NCBI RefSeq assembly: GCF_000499845.2
Contig: NC_023750.2
Location: 26,168,643 to 26,232,642, forward strand
DNA from: Phaseolus vulgaris
Taxonomy: Eukaryota; Streptophyta; Magnoliopsida; Fabales; Fabaceae
Reading direction: 5' to 3'
DNA length: 64,000 nt
In this document: positions 30,946-43,413 of the stretch, one piece after another
Numbering within the stretch: position 1 is the first letter of the stretch
Layout of the letters: each line of letters starts with the position of its first letter
Program-made: the position numbers and the translations under genes
The notes under the pieces: model-generated
What the model saw: the letters and a program-made list of their open reading frames with translations, nothing else
What the model was told of the DNA's origin: nothing
Database searches by the model: none

Positions 30946-32228
30946 ATGGAGTTTGATCCATGCTTCCTTTCAGGTATTTTTCCCAAAAACCCCTACTTGA
31001 AGCCACACACTCATCAAAACATGTTTCCATCCCAAAGCTCCTTTCTTATCCCACCATCCCAACCCATCATGTTTCACCCTAACCATGCTTTCTACCATTT
31101 TCAAAACCACATCGTGAATGTGCCTGCCCACAACCCCATCACAGCCCCCATGTATGGTAATGGGATACCAACCCCTTCTTTGGGGCATGATGGGTCTTCC
31201 CTAACAGGCTTTGTTAACATTAACAGTCACCAGCCTGTAATGTTAGCACCAAAGAACAACAACAAAATTGAAGCTTTGTATGACCACCATAAAGGCAAAG
31301 TCATATGGGACTTTTCCCAGAAAAGCATGGTTCATCCCTTTGAAGCCTCTTCTTCCAAATCGCCATCTCCTTTCAGTCTCTCTAATGAGTATGGATTGGG
31401 TATGAGTGGATTTCACAGGGACACTGATCCAAGGATGGTAGAGGTGGAAAAGAATATGAACAGTAATATAATCAAAGGGCAGTGGACTCCCGAAGAAGAC
31501 AGGTATATATAAATGGCATCTGTTCTTCCAATCTATTGTTCTTTTCTTTTCTTTTTCTCATTTTCCATTATGAAAAATAGAATAATTAGTCACAAAATTT
31601 AGTAATAAAACTTGTCATCGTCTTTTATTTCTAACTGATTGTATGATTAAAATATTCGTAATTTGCTTATATTTTAATTATTGAGAAGAGAAGTTTTCTT
31701 TTCATTCATCTGCCAAAAGCTAAAAAAAATATGAATCTTTAATGAATCCAAATTTCTGGGTTTTGTAGTGCTCTTGTGGAATTGGTGAATCAATTTGGGC
31801 CAAAGAAATGGTCAGAAATTGCAAAGCTGATGTGCCGTAGAGTTGGAAAGCAATGTCGAGAAAGATGGCACAATCATCTCCGGCCAAACATTAGGGTTTT
31901 TCTTCTTTCCATTCTTATGAATATAATTTTTTTTTGGTTAATCATATCTACCAGATTGAAGTTTAAACTTATTTAAACAAAAGACATGCAAATTTATGTA
32001 ATAAATTATACATAAAAATTATGCAATTAAATAATAATCGGTGTAAATATATGTATATATATATATATGTATATATATGTATATATATATATATTTAATT
32101 AAATTTGCATTTATATAATTCTTTTACTAAAGTGTTTTTAAGAGAATTAATAATTTCTAATAAATGTATGTGTTCCGTACCATTTCAATTAAGATTTATC
32201 TATCAAAGGTTAGGTTGATTGTTTTTAA

Positions 32229-32265
<37 letters not shown>

Positions 32266-35200
32266 TTTTTAACTGTTATTAGTGGAAACAGTACAATAAT
32301 GATAATTATTTATAACAAATAGAAAGGGAATTATTTTTCTGTACACATTTATTTAGAGAAAATATAACATTAAAATATAATAAATTTAACAGTTATTTAT
32401 TTTATATTAAAATTTAAATTTGAAAAAAAATAAAAAATTCAATTTCTTACTATTTTACACTTTAAATAACTACTTTTTTTAAAAAAAATTCCAATAATTC
32501 TTTCTAATGAAAAATCACATACACAATAAAAAATTCACATACAATAAAAATATAAAATTATTTGTTTTTTTAATAACTTTTAATAAAAATATCTTATAAT
32601 TTAATAATATATTTTTATTTCAATAGTTATTATAATAATAGTAATTTTTTTTAAAAGAATAAAGTGTACATTATTTAAATTATTCATATTTTAATAAAAA
32701 AATAATTATTTATTTATTTGATAAAATAAATAATTTAACAATTTACTTTATTTAAGGAAGAATTTATTGTTGGATGATTAAAAGATTATCAGACTCTAAA
32801 TTTGTCGAATGAAATTTGTAATAACATTTTAAATTACGTCATATAGTAATTCAATAAAATTATAATTATTTTAAACTTATAATACAATATCTATAATAAA
32901 GAAAATAAAATAAAATTTAAAAAATATTTAAAAAATTTGATAAACAAGTGTATTACTGCAAATGTTTCTGCTAGTCGAAATAAAGACAATTCTTTTAACT
33001 TTAGAAAAATATTAAAGAGTAGGTTTTTCTTTTCTAGATAGATGATTATTTATTTTTCTTTATAGGAAATATATTTGAATATATTTTATTTTTAATATTA
33101 TTTTTATTTTCTCATTCATTGTTTGTATGTTTTACTAGCAGAAACACAGGCATAACAGCGGTTGCGCCTGTATTCGTATTTTCATTTTTAATCAACTTTA
33201 AAATTTAAAATATACATAGAAATAATTTTTTCTGAGTCAAAAATAAAAAACAAAAAATAATATTTTAAAGAAAAATGGTGATTTGATTAAACAATCATTG
33301 TTTTTCTTCTTCGGTTTGAGTCTCACTTATTTTTTTCTTCTTTCATTGATAGTTTTGATATGAGAGAGTGTGTTAATGTTCACGTTAAAGTTATGATTGA
33401 CTTCATGGTATATACAAAAGAATAATGGTGGTTTTGGAGTGAAGAAAGTGATTGGAAATGAAAATTATTTTATTTGATATGTGAGATTTGGTGTGAAAAC
33501 ATATAAGAGTATGTTGGTTCTTTCTTTCTCAATTGCCTTAAAATAAGGAATCAAATAAAAGAGTGGGGGAGTCCGTGTACATTAATATTAAATTAAAAAA
33601 TAGTTTTATTTTTTAAGTAATTCATATAAAATAACAAAATACTTCATTGTACTAATAAAATGAGATATATTAAATAAGGATAGAATAGGAAGAAATTTGT
33701 GTATACCAAAAAGCAGTTATAATGAAAAATTCTCTTCATATAGGTATGAATAAAATACATAATTTTTTATAAACGTTTTTTATTGTAAAAATAAGGGTAA
33801 TCTTTTAATTTAGAGCATGTTATTTCCTTTATAAAGTTTATAATTGAGATAATTATTTCTTTCTCTTTATAAATACAATATTTGAATATAATTTATTTTT
33901 AATATTTTTTTTCTCATTCATTATTATTTTTTTAATTATGGAAGATTACATTGCAAATTTTGTTGGCCTGCCTACATTAACTTCATTAAAATAATTTATA
34001 ATCAAATACTATTTATTATTGCATTGTACGAACGTAGTAAGTTAAATTATGAACACTATACAAAATTTGAAATATACCAAAAATTTACTCTAAATCTTCT
34101 ATTTTTTCCCCCATTTTTAGACATTATATACAAGAATTTAACATGCATTCAATAAGTGCATGAGTCCCAACAAGTTAAAATATAAACTCTGGAAAAACAA
34201 ATTGTGTAGTTTACTTTAAATATTTTTGTTTAAATTATTTTAATGCCTAACTATTTTGGCAACATAATTAGAAATTTTTTAATAAAAATGAACTTATTTT
34301 TGTAAAATAATATTTAGATATGCTAAATACACATTGATATTTATATTTACTAATTAATATTTGTATTTGATGATAAGTCTAATCTTATATGATTTTTTTA
34401 CCAGAAAATCAAATCACTTACTATTAAACTCTTAATAAAGTAAAATAATATATACACTTACATCTAATAGATTAAATAGATGTAGTTATAGCTAAAAACT
34501 TCAGATCTATCATCTAATAATTTTGTAATAAAAAACACTTTTTATTATATTTTTTTATAATATGCGAAACTGATGACCTATATATATAATTTGAAGTTTT
34601 TTTTTTCTTAAGTACATTGGGATTCCTATTTATGTGTTGTTTATTATTAAAATAAAATAAAAAAGACGGGATTACTTTCATTTTTAATTTTATTAATGTT
34701 ACTGAGTTATCAATTATTTTTCAAAATCAAATAGTTCTTCCTATTTGTACTTAACATATCAAAATCAACCCAATCATTTTTTTCATAATTAAATCTTCCT
34801 TAATTTTTATTTTAAAGATATTTTGTAACTTTGTTTCAAAAAACTTATTTGTTAATAGATATTTTATCCCATCCATAATTTGAAATATAAAATTTATGAA
34901 AACCATCATATTCGCCACACCCCTAGTTTTGAAATAAAATATTTTTGTGAATATTTGTTTCTCTTAAATTGTACATTTTCGGGAGCGAAGAATGTTATGG
35001 ATTTAGATGAATTCTGAATGTATTTTTATTTCCTCAAATTAGTATATTTTCTCAACAAAAATAATATTTAATCACAAGAAGAAAAGTAGAAAAGTTCTGG
35101 AATTACGTTTGGTTTAAAAATGGTATTAGGATGATTTTTTATTACAGTAGTTACAACTTAATTTAACTAAAGAAATATTTTGCGAAATAATATTACAATA

Positions 35201-35985
35201 TTTTTTTTTCACACTTGATTGTTTAAGCCAGATAATATGATATTAAACTTTTATAATGAGTATTCTATTCATATTACTACACATAACATGAAATGCATAC
35301 ATTTATTTGATTCGATTTTGTTGCTATCTTTATAGGTAATTTTATTGTTTTGTTATTGGAGAAAACTATTCATTCATTTTCTTAATAATTAACTAGTTGA
35401 AAAATTTGACTGGTGATTTTAGTAAGGTCTCCTCTATTAAATATTTGTATTTTTTTAACTATGTTCTTTTATATTTAATTTATTTGTATACTACGTTTGT
35501 AGCTTGATATATATTTATTCTTATACTTCGGTAAATTTAAGTATTTAGTGTTAAATTATTGTATAACATTAGTTTTTAAAACGTCTTAATATAACAATAT
35601 TTAAATATTCCATTTCCTTTCTGACACGTCTTTCAATGAGAATAGTTGAATTTATAAATGAGTTATTTTTTCATTGGTTTTTATCCATAATATACAAGTA
35701 ATAATGTTTAGTTTTTTTTATAGTTTAACCTTTGAATGGAATTTTACGTTTACATGATCTAATATTTGTTATTTTTTAAATTTTTTTCCATGACATTTCT
35801 CAGATATGTTTTAGATAATTTTACTTTTTAAAATACTTTTCAGGCATGTATCCGAAAAGTATTTAATTTTTTTATTTGATGTTTTAATTTTCGTTTCTAG
35901 TATATGGCTTATATTTAAACATAGTACATAAAAATTGTCTTAAAACTTATTGAACAACCTATTCTCCTATTTTTACGAGATAAAT

Positions 35986-36026
<41 letters not shown>

Positions 36027-36884
36027 ACTAGAATAGATAAAACAAAGGACTAAATAATTAGTTTATGTGAGTTGCAACCTTGAAAATGTTTAGAAAAGAT
36101 TAATTATACTATTGTCAGTTTTTTTATGCTTATTTATTTCTGTTTGTGCAAGGAGTTTCTATTCGTTTTTTTTTAATAAGAAAAAAAAACTAAAATTACT
36201 AATAGAGATATATCCACATGATCATGTTGAATTTTTTGAATTATTAGATATTTTCTCTCTTAATGATTTAAATTTAGAATCTGTTTTTTTCTAGATATAG
36301 TAAGGGAATAAACGTGAAAGGAAAAAAATAAATGATGTTTCGAATTTATGGTTGTATAAAGTCATTTTTTATTGAGTTATATTTTTTTAATGCAATTAGT
36401 TGAAAAAATCACTATAATATACTAAAAATCTATATATTTTGTTTTATGATATATAAATGTGTTTGTTTTCGGTGTATCAACTGTTTTGCAGAAGGAGTCG
36501 TGGAGCCAGGAAGAAGACATGATTCTGATCAAAGCCCACCAGGAATTTGGAAATAGGTGGTCAGAGATTGCGAAGAGGCTACCTGGAAGGACTGAAAATA
36601 CTATTAAGAATCATTGGAATGGAACCAAGCGACGCCAGAGTTACAAGACATACAACAGGAATAAGAACAACCCTTACGAAGGATCAATGCTCCGTGCTTA
36701 TGTTAAAAGGGTCACTGCAACTGAAGAATCTACAAAAGTGTTCAAGAAACCCTTAAGGAAAAAGAATAATAAGAAGGTGTTGAGATCTAGTCGTGATGGG
36801 CTAGAACCTTTGTTGAGGTTTGATCGATGTTCAAACGAAATGTTTATTGGAAGTGGCAGCAACTACGCGCCAATGCAAGTTTAA
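30946..36884 (+). CDS. R2R3-MYB transcription factor, MYB98/MYB115/MYB118-like, three exons
   Basis: Exons 30946-31502, 31769-31895 and 36492-36884 join in frame to about 358 residues. Residues 1-175 form a poorly conserved N-terminus rich in Pro, His, Asn and Ser. R2 spans about 177-228 ([35 protein letters not shown]). R3 spans 229-280 ([36 protein letters not shown]). All six helix tryptophans are present. Splice sites: 'gacag|gtatat', 'ttgtag|tgct', 'attagg|gttttt', 'ttgcag|aagg'. The [13 protein letters not shown] signature belongs to the clade with Arabidopsis MYB64, 98, 115, 118 and 119, which acts in female gametophyte, seed or embryo programmes (family knowledge). The short basic tail gives no further clue. 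R2 has CRRVGKQ where relatives usually have TGRVGKQ. The second intron is unusually long. Nuclear DNA-binding regulator by inference. Confidence 0.88.
31896..36491 (+). other. Second intron of the MYB gene (4.6 kb, AT-rich)
   Basis: Bounded by 'attagg|gttttt' and 'gttttgcag|aagg'. It contains (TA)n tracts at about 32054-32093, 32237-32263 and 35990-36019 and many poly-A/T runs. I see no LTR, integrase or transposase remnant. Open frames inside (for example 36112-36294) are low-complexity and not supported. Confidence 0.7.
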
Positions 36885-36998
36885 AATAATGATGTTGGGG
36901 TTTCCTGTGCCATTGGAAAGAATGCAATGAACAAGGGAATGAATCCGATATACTGATTAACAAGGGTATGCGACCATGATTATATATGTTTTTCACTT

Positions 36999-37290
36999 AA
37001 TTTTGTAAGACACTTTACTTACTCCTTCTATTACGTTGTTGCGTTTTCTTAGTTGGATATTAGTTATGTTATATTTAGGCAGGAATGTCATTTTATGCTA
37101 TTATCTATCTTTCCGGATTTAATGTGTTTGTTACTTGAATTTTTGCCTTAATTTTGTACGACACATTAGTTTACTCCTATTAGGTTGTTGCGTTTTCTTA
37201 GTTGGACATTAGTTATGTTATATTTAGGCAGGAATGTCATTTTATGCCATTATCTATCTTTCCGGATCTTATGTGTTTATTATTACTTGA
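36999..37290 (+). repeat. Tandem duplication, 149-bp unit, downstream of MYB
   Basis: 'ttaattttgtaagacac' at 36999 recurs as 'ttaattttgtacgacac' near 37148. 'ttaggcaggaatgtcatttt' recurs 149 bp apart (37076 and 37225). The two units differ by a few substitutions and small indels. It lies in or just after the likely 3' UTR. Confidence 0.8.
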
Positions 37291-38080
37291 TTTTAATTCT
37301 CATGTGGTAAGTTTTTTTAATGTAGTTTGACTTTATATTATAATAGCATTGTTTTTAAATATAAAATCGGAGATACATACATATTTTAGAAAAGGAAGGG
37401 TCATACCAAACTTTTTCCGGAAAATATATTGGCCAAAGAGCTGATAAAAAAAAAATATTGGCAACAGAAAAAAAATAATAATAACACGCCGAATTTATGG
37501 TGGTCGATCCTTAACATTTAGCTTATGTCATGTTATCCCTTAGAAAATTCTTAAAGAACTTCACTAATCAATAACTCATTTCAACCAAGTACACATGCCA
37601 CTTCTTACTCTTCCATCTCCTACGAGACTAAAAGCTTTTTGTGATATTTGCTTATACCTTTTGTAGTAAACAGAAAAAATACAAGAAGTTAGGAGTTAAA
37701 TAATTGTGTTTCCAAAATGTTTTTAAAACTATTTGATAAAGTATTATTTGATTGAATGCAATCATATGATAATTTATATGAAAGACGATCTTTCAATGAG
37801 GTTTTAGAAATTTCTTTTGCAAAATATCTTTCTTTTTAATTAGCACATAGTAGTAGTAGATCAAGTGATACAAACCACCTTGACAATTAGATGACTAAGG
37901 ACACAACATACACTTCACAATTAGGTCAATCATCTCAGCACACAAGACCAGACCCCACCAAACCTCAAGAGAGCCCAGCAGAAAAAGAACTAGACATAAA
38001 TCAGAAGACAAATTTATGCAAAAAAATTAGGCTCACTTTCGGGATCTAAAAAGAAGAATAAGCTAGAGTATGGTTCTTTT
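37291..38080. other. Intergenic DNA, nothing recognised
   Basis: About 790 bp of AT-rich sequence without a supportable gene or repeat. Confidence 0.5.
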
Positions 38081-38584
38081 ATCATAAATTGGGAGTGTAC
38101 TTAGCATAAATTAAGCTTATGCCAAGACCACCTTTCATGACAAGTGCACTTAGGTTTAGGATTTTTTTACCTACCTTCTAGAAGGTTTCTCACAAATGAC
38201 ACCTTTACCCTTCTCACTCTTGCTCCCCAAGTCACTCTCTTCCATATAAAGGGTGTCTTGCCTTATGTAATGTACACATTAAATTTTGAAAGTAAAGAAA
38301 CTCTGTCATAGTGTTTGAGTTGAGTCTCCTATTATCCTTGGGTCTTATCTTGAGGGCTCTACACTTCAAGTGGTCACCACTCATCTTGGAGTATCCCATC
38401 CTCCAAGTGACGTGACAACCTCTTATCTTCATGAGCTTTCTTCATCTCTTCACCTTTTTCCTTCATTTTCTTTGTGCCACTTTTCTCCATTCTTTATGTC
38501 ATTGTATTTTCTTTTTCTTATGTGTTTTTCATTTTCACCCATCATCATCTAAATCACCATATAATTGTGTTTTTTCTTTATCCT
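38081..38584 (+). repeat. Chromovirus-type LTR fragment
   Basis: Carries the family-C LTR landmarks in order: a 'tccatataaaggg' TATA region near 38242, 'gtaaagaaactctg', 'tcttatcttgagggctct', 'cttcaagtggtcaccactcatcttggagta' type block and 'caagtgacgtgacaac' block. It stops at 38584 where a family-B LTR begins. No coding part is attached. Confidence 0.55.
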
Positions 38585-39130
38585 TGTACCGTCCCGTACC
38601 CGGGCATTGACAAAGTCAAGGTCAAAGTCAGCGTCGAGGTCGAAGTCAACATAAGGCGCCGCCTAGGTGAGGCGACGCCATGGGCAAGCGTCGCCAAGAT
38701 AAGACGTCGTCTAGAGCAGGTGTCGCCAAGGTAAAATGTCACAAAAGCAAGGCAACCACAGTGTTGCTCCTCGATACCCATGGGTAGGAAAGACCATGGA
38801 GGGAGTGACGCCGTGGGGAGGCCTCAAACCCCGATAACCCGGGGTAGCAATAAAGGGAAGAGAAAGGTGGCTTCAAGGCCATAGTACTAGCACCAGTGGA
38901 GAGCAATCTGACTCGTGAAGTGCCCATGTCGCCCCAGAGAAGCCCTTGGGATAGTTACGACTCATGAGAAGGGTCACGCCCAGGGGTTGCCAGGTGCAGG
39001 GTACGAGAGGAAGGTAGATATGCTTTCAAAGCGAGTGACTAGAGGTTTGGGGGCATGAGTTGGCACCCAAAGAGTCACCCCTTGCGCAGATGCATTCCCA
39101 GGAAGGAGGGCTCACACGAGGAAATACCCC
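38585..39130 (+). repeat. 5' part of a family-B LTR (+), broken at 39130
   Basis: Starts TGTACCGTCCCGTACCC and matches LTR positions 1-546, then stops at 'gaggaaatacccc'. The next base begins a complete family-B LTR in the opposite orientation. The missing 3' part of an LTR, starting from the same 'ccccaa' site, is found in inverted orientation at 57484-58082. Confidence 0.85.
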
Positions 39131-40304
39131 TGTTCCGGCCGGTTGACTTGGGACGTCTTTGTGCGCAACCCTGCCCGTCAGCTAGGGACACCTTCCCTCT
39201 GGCTACCTGTGGATACCTGCAAAGAAGGACAAAAGGGCGCCCTAGCGGCCGTTTGCACTCCGACGCTCAAGTCAGCTAGAGAGAAACACCAAAAACTCTG
39301 CACCTCCGTATCGGAGCACCGTGAATGGCACTCTGAAGGTGGTAAAAAGAACTATGTGTTGTGTATCTTTTCTCCTTCTGGCAAACAACCTTTCTCTAGT
39401 CCCTTGTGCGTAACCTCAAGACTCGAGCAAGCAACTAGAGTGTATTCTGGGAAAATTCGCCAAAAGTCCGAACCCTGTTTCCCACGTCCAAGGTTCTATT
39501 TAAACTACTCTAGCATTTAAAGCGTCTTAAAGCGCATTTAAGGTTATGAAACGTTCAGCGCCTTTAAGACGTTTAAACCGCTTGGAGCATTTAAAGTACC
39601 TTAAACGCTCGAAACGTAAACTTTATTAAATAGCTTTAATTACCTTATACCTGACAAATTGACGTTTCTATTATGACTTGGCTACTATTACACTTGGAGG
39701 GCCTCACAGCACCGTGACCCCACTTGGGGGTATTTCCTCATGTGAGCCCTCCTTCTTGGGAGTGCATCTGCGCAAGGGGTGACTCTTTGGGTGCCAACTC
39801 ATGCTCCCAAACCTCTAGTCACTCGCTTTGAGAGCGTATCTACCTTCCTCTCGTACCCTGCACCTGGCTACCCCTGGGCGTGACCCTTCTCATGAGTCGT
39901 AACTATCCCAAGGGATTCTCTGGGGCGACATGGGCACTTCACGAGTCAGATTGCTCTCCACTGGCGCTAGTACTATGGCCTTGAAGCCACCTTTCTCTTC
40001 CCTTTATTGCTACCCCGGGTTATCGGGGTTTGAGGCCTCCCCACGGCGTCACTCCCTCCATGGTCTTTCCTACCCATGGGTATCGAGGAGCAACACTGTG
40101 GTTGCCTTGCTTTTGTGACATTTTACCTTGGCGACGTCCTACTTTGGCGACACCTGCTCTAGACGACGTCTTATCTTGGCGACGCCTTGCCTTGGCGACG
40201 CTTGCCCTTGGCGTCGCCTCACCTAGGCAGTGCCTTATGTTGACTTCGACCTCGACGCTGACTTTGACCTTGACTTTGTCAACGCCCGGGTACGGGACGG
40301 TACA
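39131..40304 (-). repeat. 3' LTR of a minus-strand family-B element (1174 bp)
   Basis: On the minus strand it runs from TGTACCGTCCCGTACCC (40304) to GGCCGGAACA (39131), both termini intact, with the PPT at 40305-40318. 'acccc' lies just left of it as a candidate target duplication; the partner is not found on the right. Together with 38585-39130 it forms an inverted repeat with arms of about 550 bp and a loop of about 600 bp. Confidence 0.85.
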
Positions 40305-40318
40305 CAAGCCCCCTAGTC
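40305..40318 (-). other. Polypurine tract (minus strand)
   Basis: The reverse complement reads 'gactagggggcttg', immediately before the LTR start at 40304. One G of the usual run is replaced by A. Confidence 0.75.
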
Positions 40319-41050
40319 TTAAGCTGATGACTTGTTTTCAGCGAAAAGACTAAGGCCTCGCCCACGCCATCCACGTGGCATCCTGGTGACGTGTCACTCT
40401 TGCTGACGTGACACTCCTCAAACTATTGATGTGACATTCTCTGAACCATGGGGGTGCTCTTAATAGCTTATCGAACATCCTCTGAGACGGGGAAAGCACC
40501 ACTTTTTGGGGCCACACTTAATCGCTTGCCACGTGGTTCATCACGCGGTCAGCCTCATAAGCCTCTTGCGCTCCCAGCGAGCGCCTAATCCTTTGACACG
40601 CGGCTCAATCGCACGGTCCCAAATTAGCACCTCTTGGATTGCAAATGTAACGTTTAAGACTTCGAAATCCCACGCCCCAAACACTGTTCTATTCACTCTT
40701 TCGCATTGTGCGCTACTGTTCATCTCTCTTTCTCTGAAATTCTAGCGATCGCTGCTCCCTCTGCGCTTCCTCAACAACCACCGACCCACACGTTCAAAGG
40801 TATGATTTTTCTACCTCCATGGCTCTTCTTCTTCATTGCGTTGCATTCTTGTGTATGAACTGCCTGGGACTGTATGTGCTTCTGTATTTCCACATTTCTT
40901 TCTCTCCTCGTGCTTCTACGCTCTCTTCTCCCCCTTTCTGGGTTTCTTCGCGTGGGTGGCATTTTCTAGGGTTTCTCTTCCCCTTTCTGCCTTGGCATCG
41001 CTTGTTAAAACCCTTTTCCTTTCTTCTTTCTTCAGCCATTTATCTGCATC
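40319..41050 (+). other. Upstream region of the antisense gene, family-B copy 2
   Basis: About 730 bp between PPT and antisense ATG, without a supported gene. It is conserved with 2662-3357 and 44336-44784 (for example 'ccacgtggca', 'cctttgacacgcggctcaatcgcacgg' type block, 'tctctttctctgaaattc'). It should hold the antisense promoter and 5' UTR. Confidence 0.45.
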
Positions 41051-41831
41051 ATGGTGTGCTCGAAATCGAAATCTAGTTCTCCCCCCAAGATCAACTACAA
41101 GGCCTTCTATAAATGGGCCTCTGACGATCTCTTAAACGAATGCACCACCTTGACAACCATCGAGGATGTGGAGAACCATCGGGGTGACCCTCATTTATAC
41201 AACTTCAACGCCTTCTGCCGCACCCATGATGCTCACATCTCCGTCCGCCCCGGCACACCGGGGGAACCCGTTTGTGTGGATGATAGACCCAGGGGTAGGG
41301 CCCCCTTTTTCTTCATGTACCAAACTGTATTCAAACGCGTTGGTGTGCGCCTTCCATTTACACCCTTCGAGAGGGAACTCCTCACGGAGATCAACACAGC
41401 CCCCGCCCAGCTACACCCTAATAGTTGGGCCTTCGTTCGGGCCTTTCAAATTCTCTGTGGATATCTAGGCGTTCTTCCTTCTGTGGATGTCTTTCTACAT
41501 TTCTTCGAGGTGAAGAAGCAAGGGAAAAGCCTCTGGGTGAGCTTTTCCGGGATCGCCGGTAGGATCATCCTCTCCCTCTTCCAGAACTCATACAAAGGCT
41601 GGAAAGGAAAATTCTTCAGGGTGTGCTGTGCCAAACAGGACCCCACAGCCTTGGATGGCTTTGCCCTATACTGGACAGAGAACCCCAAGCTGCTCAAGCC
41701 CAAGGCCCTGGATGAACTGTCTTCCGCTGATAGAGGGGTATGTGAGGCCTTGGCTGGCCTGGGGATTGTTTTTGACACGCTGAAGCTCATAGCGTGTGAG
41801 TACAACGCGCACACCCTGTCCAGCTATTTTG
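41051..41831 (+). CDS. Antisense gene of family-B Tat element, exon 1 (copy 2)
   Basis: Start ATG 41051 (MVCSKSKSSSPPKINYKAFY), end at donor 'tattttg|gtaggg', phase 1. It is intact, with LLNECTTL, GDPHLYNFNAF, FFFMYQTVFKRVGVRLPF, FERELLTEINTAPAQLHPNS, WAFVRAFQILCGYLGVLPS, GIAGRIILSLFQNSYKGWKG, and ends NAHTLSSYFG. It is on the + strand while its element (PPT and LTR to the left) is on the minus strand, so it is again antisense to gag-pol. The frame continuing to 41938 past the donor is intronic. The intron is 41832-42100, 269 bp. Confidence 0.78.
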
Positions 41832-42100
41832 GTAGGGAGGCTTATTCCTTGTTGCCCTTTGTCCTTCCTTTCTTATCTGCGCTTTATTACATCATGCTTG
41901 TACTGTTGGCCTTCTCCACCTGTTTCCCTCGTTGCTAAGTGTTCATTTGTACTCTTTATATTTCATTTACCTGTGTGCCTTGTGGATCCGTATAACTGCG
42001 TTGGCGGTGGGATTGGCATTCTGTGCTTTGTGTGTAACTGACGCCTTGTGCTTGGTCTGGTGTGGCTTTAACTCCTGTTCTTTGGTTTGTCTGAATGCAG

Positions 42101-43413
42101 GATCAGTGATGGATTCATCTAAGAGGATGGTCTTGGCGAGAGCACTGAAGGCTGCTCGCGCCTCCAAGGCTGGCGCCTCCACCACCCCCACTGCTGACCC
42201 AAACCTCCCATTATCCTCGCCCTCACCAACACCAACCACCACCGAAACTCCACTAGGCCCATCTTCACCACCCCCACGTAGCCCCCAAACACTTCAAACA
42301 CCCAACTCACCTCCACCCATCGCCGCAGTCCCACTGGTTGTGGCCTCATCACCTGCTCCAGCCCCCCTTGACAAAGGGAAGAGGGTGTTGGAGGTCCTCT
42401 CCGATGACGAGGACTCTGACGGTAGGGTAGTCTTCAAGAGGAGAAAGGCTGCTAGGGTTCCCATCCTACCAGCAGCATCACCCCAGGGAGGGGATTCCTT
42501 CAGGGACAATCCCCCTAGCGCTACCTCTCCCCAACCCACAATAGTCCAAGAGGAGAAAGGCGAAGGGGCCGAGTCTGCTTCACCTCCACCACCAGCAGAG
42601 GCTTATGCTGTTCCTGCCTTCGTTTCTGCTGCCCCCGATCTTATTGCCATTCCTCCTCCAATCATGCATCTGATGAGGGGCTTCAACGGAGGATTGATGC
42701 CAGAAGGCTCCGACAGGAAAGAAGGAATGCCCTTCTACTTGGGAGCCTTCTTGGCCGTGGCCCTTGATTGGCGCGCCCAAGCTAGAAATGCCGCTTCAAA
42801 CACACAAGCCCTCCAGGCCCTGAAAGAAAAAGTGGCCACTCTGGAGGAGGAGAAGGAAGCTTTGGGACGCCAAAATGAGGCCTATCAAGCCTCTCTGAAG
42901 TTGGCCCAAGAGGCCAAAGAGGAGGCTAACAGGAAACTGGGTGAGGCGATGGAATTTCAGGCTGACTTCTACGTCCGGGAAGTATCTCTCCAAGTTCAAA
43001 TAACGGATCTCCAAGACATGGCCGAGGCCTCCGAAGAGCTTCAGAAGGACTTGGAGGATCAGTGATATGGGCAGGCGGAAAGACTGGAGTGGATGGAGGA
43101 GGAAATGGCTACCCAGGCCAAGACATTGGGCCTTCTCCAGGTTAACCATGACAAGCTGCAAACAGAGGTCAACAGGCTCCGAGTTGAGAAGGAGGCTCTG
43201 GAGAAGCAGGTGGCCTCCGGGGACTCTACCATCGAGGAGTTGGAGAAGGTCAAGAAGGCACTCATCGATGACATGGCTGGCACCTTCGAGGAGGGACTCA
43301 AGGAGGCTTTGGCCTAGGCCGCCTGCGAGAACCCGGGGATCAATGTTTCTAATTGCGATCCCACCCACCATGTTGTCGACGGACGTGTCGTGCCCCTCAA
43401 ATTGGATGACTGA
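42101..43413 (+). pseudogene. Antisense gene of family-B Tat element, exon 2 (copy 2, two in-frame stops)
   Basis: Acceptor 'gaatgcag|gatcag'; the frame opens G-S-V-M-D-S-S-K-R. A Pro/Thr/Ser-rich region with an acidic LSDDEDSDG patch comes first, then GMPFYLGAFLAVALDWRAQA, then a coiled coil. The tail is HHVVDGRVVPLKLDD and TGA at 43411-43413. One frame throughout, broken only by TGA at 43063-43065 and TAG at 43315-43317. The second stop is at the same codon as in copy 1 (582-584). The product would otherwise be about 697 residues with exon 1. Confidence 0.72.

Noticed and set aside
36112..36294. Small frame inside MYB intron 2
   Set aside because: Low-complexity, AT-rich, and flanked by no plausible splice sites in the right phase.
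41932..42100. Upstream extension of the exon 2 frame as an independent gene start
   Set aside because: It lies in the intron; the conserved acceptor and the homologous exon 2 start of other copies show that coding begins at 42101.
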